NCBI GenBank assembly: GCA_020632755.1
Contig: JACKEY010000028.1
Location: 1-34,058, forward strand
Source: Alphaproteobacteria bacterium
GTDB taxonomy: Bacteria; Myxococcota_A; UBA796; UBA2385
Direction of reading: 5' to 3'
DNA: 34,058 nucleotides
In this document: one piece after another, positions 31,982-34,058 of the stretch
How the letters are laid out: the number at the start of each line of letters is the position of its first letter
How positions within the stretch are numbered: the stretch's first letter is position 1
The notes under the pieces: generated by a model
Told to the model about the DNA's origin: nothing
Database searches by the model: none
The model's input: only the letters and a program-made list of their open reading frames with translations
Translations under genes and position numbers: made by a program

Positions 31982-32371
31982 TCAGTCGAAGCAGCCCATG
32001 AACGACCCGGTCAGGCCGGCGCTGTCGCCAGCGGTGACGATCATCTCGCCTTCGTAGCAGCCGCCGCCGACGCGATCGCTGTAGTACTCGGGCTGCGGCG
32101 CGACGCCGGGGAAGCCGAAGTCGAGCTCGCGGCCGCCGCGGCGCTCCTCGTACCAGCCGACCTCGCCCAGGGCTTCGACGGTGCCGTCGCTGCGGAAGGT
32201 CAGGAGCACGGCGGGGCACAGGCCGTAGTCGACGGTGCCGGGCGCGTAGCCCCAGCAGTAGTTCACGACCATCGTGCGCGGCGTGCTGGGGGCGGGCCGG
32301 CGGGCCTCGGCGGTGCCGGAAGCGGCCAGGGCGAGAGGGGCGAGGGCGAGAAGGGCGGTCCAGGCGCGCAT
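31982..32371 (-). CDS. Small exported protein, 129 aa
   Basis: A signal peptide (MRAWTALLALAPLALAASGTAEA, cleavage near residue 23) and then a Pro-rich stretch lead to a beta-strand-rich domain with four cysteines (VNYCWGYAPGTVDYGLCPAVLLTF, GGGCYEGEMIVTAGDSAGLTGSFMGCFD) that could form two disulfides. No family recognised. The strand pattern and length would suit a small lipocalin-like or beta-barrel domain. ATG 32371 is preferred because GGAG lies six bases upstream. It lies 126 bp upstream of the PilT fusion in the same direction, and divergent from the lipoprotein at 32528, with an inverted repeat (32398-32415) between them. Confidence 0.75.
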   Translation of the reverse strand: MRAWTALLALAPLALAASGTAEARRPAPSTPRTMVVNYCWGYAPGTVDYGLCPAVLLTFRSDGTVEALGEVGWYEERRGGRELDFGFPGVAPQPEYYSDRVGGGCYEGEMIVTAGDSAGLTGSFMGCFD

Positions 32372-32397
32372 CGGGAGCTCCGGGGGAGGGAGAGGCG

Positions 32398-32415
32398 CCG
32401 GTCGTCGTCGACCGG
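32398..32415. repeat. Perfect 7-bp inverted repeat in the divergent intergenic region
   Basis: CCGGTCG and CGACCGG flank the 4-nt loop TCGT, between the small exported protein gene and the lipoprotein gene. It could be an operator or a leader hairpin of the minus-strand gene. It is short and could be chance in G+C-rich DNA. Confidence 0.35.
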
Positions 32416-32474
32416 TGCTTCCTCTCAAGGGAGGCGACCCGACGTCGTTACACCCGCGTCGGATCCAGGCGCGG

Positions 32475-32480
32475 TAGCCT
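32475..32480 (+). promoter_or_regulatory. Putative -10 hexamer TAGCCT before the lipoprotein at 32528
   Basis: TAGCCT lies 47 bp before ATG 32528, with the same hexamer as the one before the Rieske gene. The implied leader is about 40 nt. No -35 match seen. Confidence 0.35.
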
Positions 32481-32527
32481 CGTCCGGACCCGGTCCCCCC
32501 TCCTCCGTCCGCCTCATCGGAGCGCCC

Positions 32528-33001
32528 ATGCGCACGATCCGCCTCGTCCTCCTCGCCCTCCCCCTGGCCGGCTGCTCGACCTACCTGTCCGGCGGCTGGG
32601 ACGGTGAGTGGGACTGCACCGACTACTTCGACCCCTTCGAGATCGAGATGGACGTGACGCACCACGGGCTGGGCGACCACTCGGCCGACATGACGATGAG
32701 CGGCCACTGGGAGTGGAACCAGGGCGGCGAGGCGTGGGTGTACGACTTCGAGGCCGACTACCTGGTCGAGATCTTCGCGGAGGGCACCGAGCGCCAGGAC
32801 CTGACCTACACGACGCGGCTCGAGGACTACGACTGCGAGCTCGTCCGCAACGGCATCCCGCAGGAAGACGGCTGCGGCGACGCCGAAGACGACGAAGGCG
32901 AGCGGGTCGAGCCCTTCCTGGGCATCTGGAGCTGGGACGGCAGCGACGAGATCGAGATGGAGGACCCGGACAACGAGTGCGACGGCGTGCTCGAGCGCTG
33001 A
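32528..33001 (+). CDS. Predicted lipoprotein, acidic, 157 aa
   Basis: MRTIRLVLLALPLAGC has lipobox L-A-G-C16. The mature protein is very acidic (SGGWDGEWDCTDYFDPFEIEMD, EDYDCELVRNG, CGDAEDDEGERVEPF), with four later cysteines and many Trp. It is strand-rich, like the small lipocalin-type lipoproteins, and could bind a cation or cationic ligand. No family recognised. The stop TGA shares its A with the next gene's ATG (TGATG), so the flavoprotein is translationally coupled to it. Why a lipoprotein should be coupled to a cytoplasmic reductase is not clear. Confidence 0.8.
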   Translation: MRTIRLVLLALPLAGCSTYLSGGWDGEWDCTDYFDPFEIEMDVTHHGLGDHSADMTMSGHWEWNQGGEAWVYDFEADYLVEIFAEGTERQDLTYTTRLEDYDCELVRNGIPQEDGCGDAEDDEGERVEPFLGIWSWDGSDEIEMEDPDNECDGVLER

Positions 33002-34058
33002 TGCCGGTCCGCCCCGACGATCCCCACGACCGCCAGCTGGTCGACCGGGTGGCGCCGCCCGACTGGGTGCAGCCGACCCCGGCCGGCCGCTACAACCTGG
33101 TGGTGCTGGGCGGCGGCACGGCGGGGCTGGTCGCGGCCCACGGGGCCGCCGGGCTGGGGGCCCGCGTCGCCCTGGTCGAGGCCGGCATGCTGGGGGGCGA
33201 CTGCCTGGTCAGCGGCTGCGTGCCCAGCAAGGCGCTGATCGCCAGCGCGGCCGCGGCCCAGGCCGTGCGCACGGCTCCCGAGCTCGGGGTGCGCACGACG
33301 GCGCCCGACGTCGACTTCGCCGCCGTGATGGGGCGCATGCGGCGGATCCGGGCCGGCATCGCCCACGAAGACAGCGCGCTGCGCCTGCGGGATGCCGGCG
33401 TGGACGTGTTCCTGGGCAGGGGTCGGTTCACCGACCGCGACCGGCTGGTCGTCGAGACCGCCGGCGGCCCGCTGGGGCTGTCCTTCGCCCGCGCGGTGAT
33501 CGCGACGGGGGCCCACGCCGTGTTGCCGCCGGTGCCCGGGCTGGCCGAGGCGCTGGCGCGCGGCCAGGCCGTGACCCACGAGGGTTTCTTCGCCCTGGAG
33601 CAGCGCCCCGAGCGGCTCGTGGTGCTGGGCGCCGGACCGATCGGCTGCGAGCTGGCCCAGGCCGCCCGCCGGCTGGGCAGCGAGGTCGCGGTGGTCGAGC
33701 CCGCCGACCGGCTGCTGCCCGGCGAGGAGCCCGACGCCGGCGAGGCGCTGCAGGCCGCGTTCACCGCCGAGGGCATCGCGCTGCACCTGGGTCGGTCCGC
33801 GACCGCCGTGGACGAGGGGGGCCTGACCCTGGACGACGGCACGCGGCTGCGCGGCGACCGGATCCTGGTCGCCACCGGCCGCCGCCCGCGCACCGACGGC
33901 CTGGGCCTGGACGCGGCAGGCGTGGCCTTCGACGGCGCGGGCATCACGGTCGACGACGGGCTCTGCACGACGAACCCCCACGTCTACGCCAGCGGCGACT
34001 GCGCCAGCGCCTTCCGGTTCACCCACGCCGCCGACGCCCTGTCGCGCGTGGTCATCGC
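33001..34058 (+). CDS. Partial FAD/NAD(P)-disulfide oxidoreductase, mercuric-reductase-like (3' end outside the window)
   Basis: The frame stays open to the window end, giving 352 codons of an expected 450-550. The FAD fold is LVVLGGGTAGLVAAHGAAGLG (GGGTAG, 37-42). The redox-active pair is in GGDCLVSGCVPSKAL (C68, C73), matching the GGTCxNxGCxPSK pattern of lipoamide dehydrogenase, glutathione reductase and mercuric reductase. A second Rossmann motif, LVVLGAGPIGCELAQAARRLGSEVAVVE, binds NAD(P)H. The end region has ATGRRPRTDGL and YASGDCA. A non-canonical N-terminal extension of about 30 residues precedes the FAD fold, without the heavy-metal-associated domain of MerA. The substrate cannot be told apart without the missing C-terminal dimer domain. 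ATG 33001 overlaps the lipoprotein stop by one base. Confidence 0.92.
   Translation, partial: MPVRPDDPHDRQLVDRVAPPDWVQPTPAGRYNLVVLGGGTAGLVAAHGAAGLGARVALVEAGMLGGDCLVSGCVPSKALIASAAAAQAVRTAPELGVRTTAPDVDFAAVMGRMRRIRAGIAHEDSALRLRDAGVDVFLGRGRFTDRDRLVVETAGGPLGLSFARAVIATGAHAVLPPVPGLAEALARGQAVTHEGFFALEQRPERLVVLGAGPIGCELAQAARRLGSEVAVVEPADRLLPGEEPDAGEALQAAFTAEGIALHLGRSATAVDEGGLTLDDGTRLRGDRILVATGRRPRTDGLGLDAAGVAFDGAGITVDDGLCTTNPHVYASGDCASAFRFTHAADALSRVVI

Noticed and set aside
33001..34058. Mercury-resistance operon
   Set aside because: The flavoprotein is disulfide-reductase-like, but no merR, merT or merP is present and there is no heavy-metal-associated N-terminal domain. The identity stays open as the 3' end is missing.

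Overview
The window is about 34 kb of very G+C-rich DNA (well over two thirds G+C by eye) with 31 protein genes that I can support and no rRNA, tRNA, CRISPR array, transposase or phage structural gene. The gene content suggests a Gram-negative, deltaproteobacterial or myxobacterium-like chromosome. The main signs are nine predicted lipoproteins, a secreted protein with MopE-type Asp/Cys repeats plus FG-GAP-like repeats, VWA and VIT-VWA secreted proteins, PilT-type motor ATPase domains and many GTG/TTG starts. The assignment is an inference, since no marker rRNA is present.

Left part (1-6 kb): a small unknown gene (-) is divergent from a peptidoglycan-binding protein. That gene is translationally coupled to a radical SAM/SPASM-like enzyme. 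A membrane-anchored protein with a duplicated acidic domain, a possible PilZ-like protein and release factor 3 (prfC) follow. Centre-left (6-12.5 kb): a lipoprotein gene converges on a two-gene unit made of a HemN-like radical SAM enzyme and a fatty-acyl desaturase, overlapping by 4 nt. Divergent from this unit, across 68 bp, is a CrtI-like FAD oxidoreductase coupled by another 4-nt overlap to an EEP-family (endonuclease/exonuclease/phosphatase) lipoprotein. A Cys-rich lipoprotein follows.

A non-coding stretch of about 590 bp (12530-13122) is packed with palindromes: four related units of about 65 bp, then four further hairpins, three of them with CTCCCTC-bearing loops. It lies directly in front of a secreted VWA protein and a 1,209-residue VIT-VWA-propeller protein. 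Centre-right (17.8-25 kb) holds a TPR protein, a YceI-like lipoprotein, a small unknown, the MopE/FG-GAP lipoprotein and several small unknowns or lipoproteins. Right part (25-34 kb) holds a DMT-family transporter with a likely CTG start, a lipoprotein and a double-hotdog thioesterase, a FemAB-like acyltransferase, a Rieske ferredoxin-like protein, one polypeptide carrying two complete PilT ATPase modules, two small secreted proteins and a mercuric-reductase-like flavoprotein cut by the window end.

Regulatory architecture is fairly consistent. Many starts have GGAGG four or five bases upstream. A recurring TA[G/C]NNT hexamer lies 15-50 bp before genes, and in a few cases directly before a start codon without a Shine-Dalgarno, as expected for leaderless mRNA. 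At several convergent junctions the two stop codons lie in opposite arms of one hairpin. No single large known defence or biosynthetic system is present. The best candidates for undescribed biology are the hairpin array, the HemN-like/desaturase pair, the double PilT fusion and the VWA/VIT-VWA pair.
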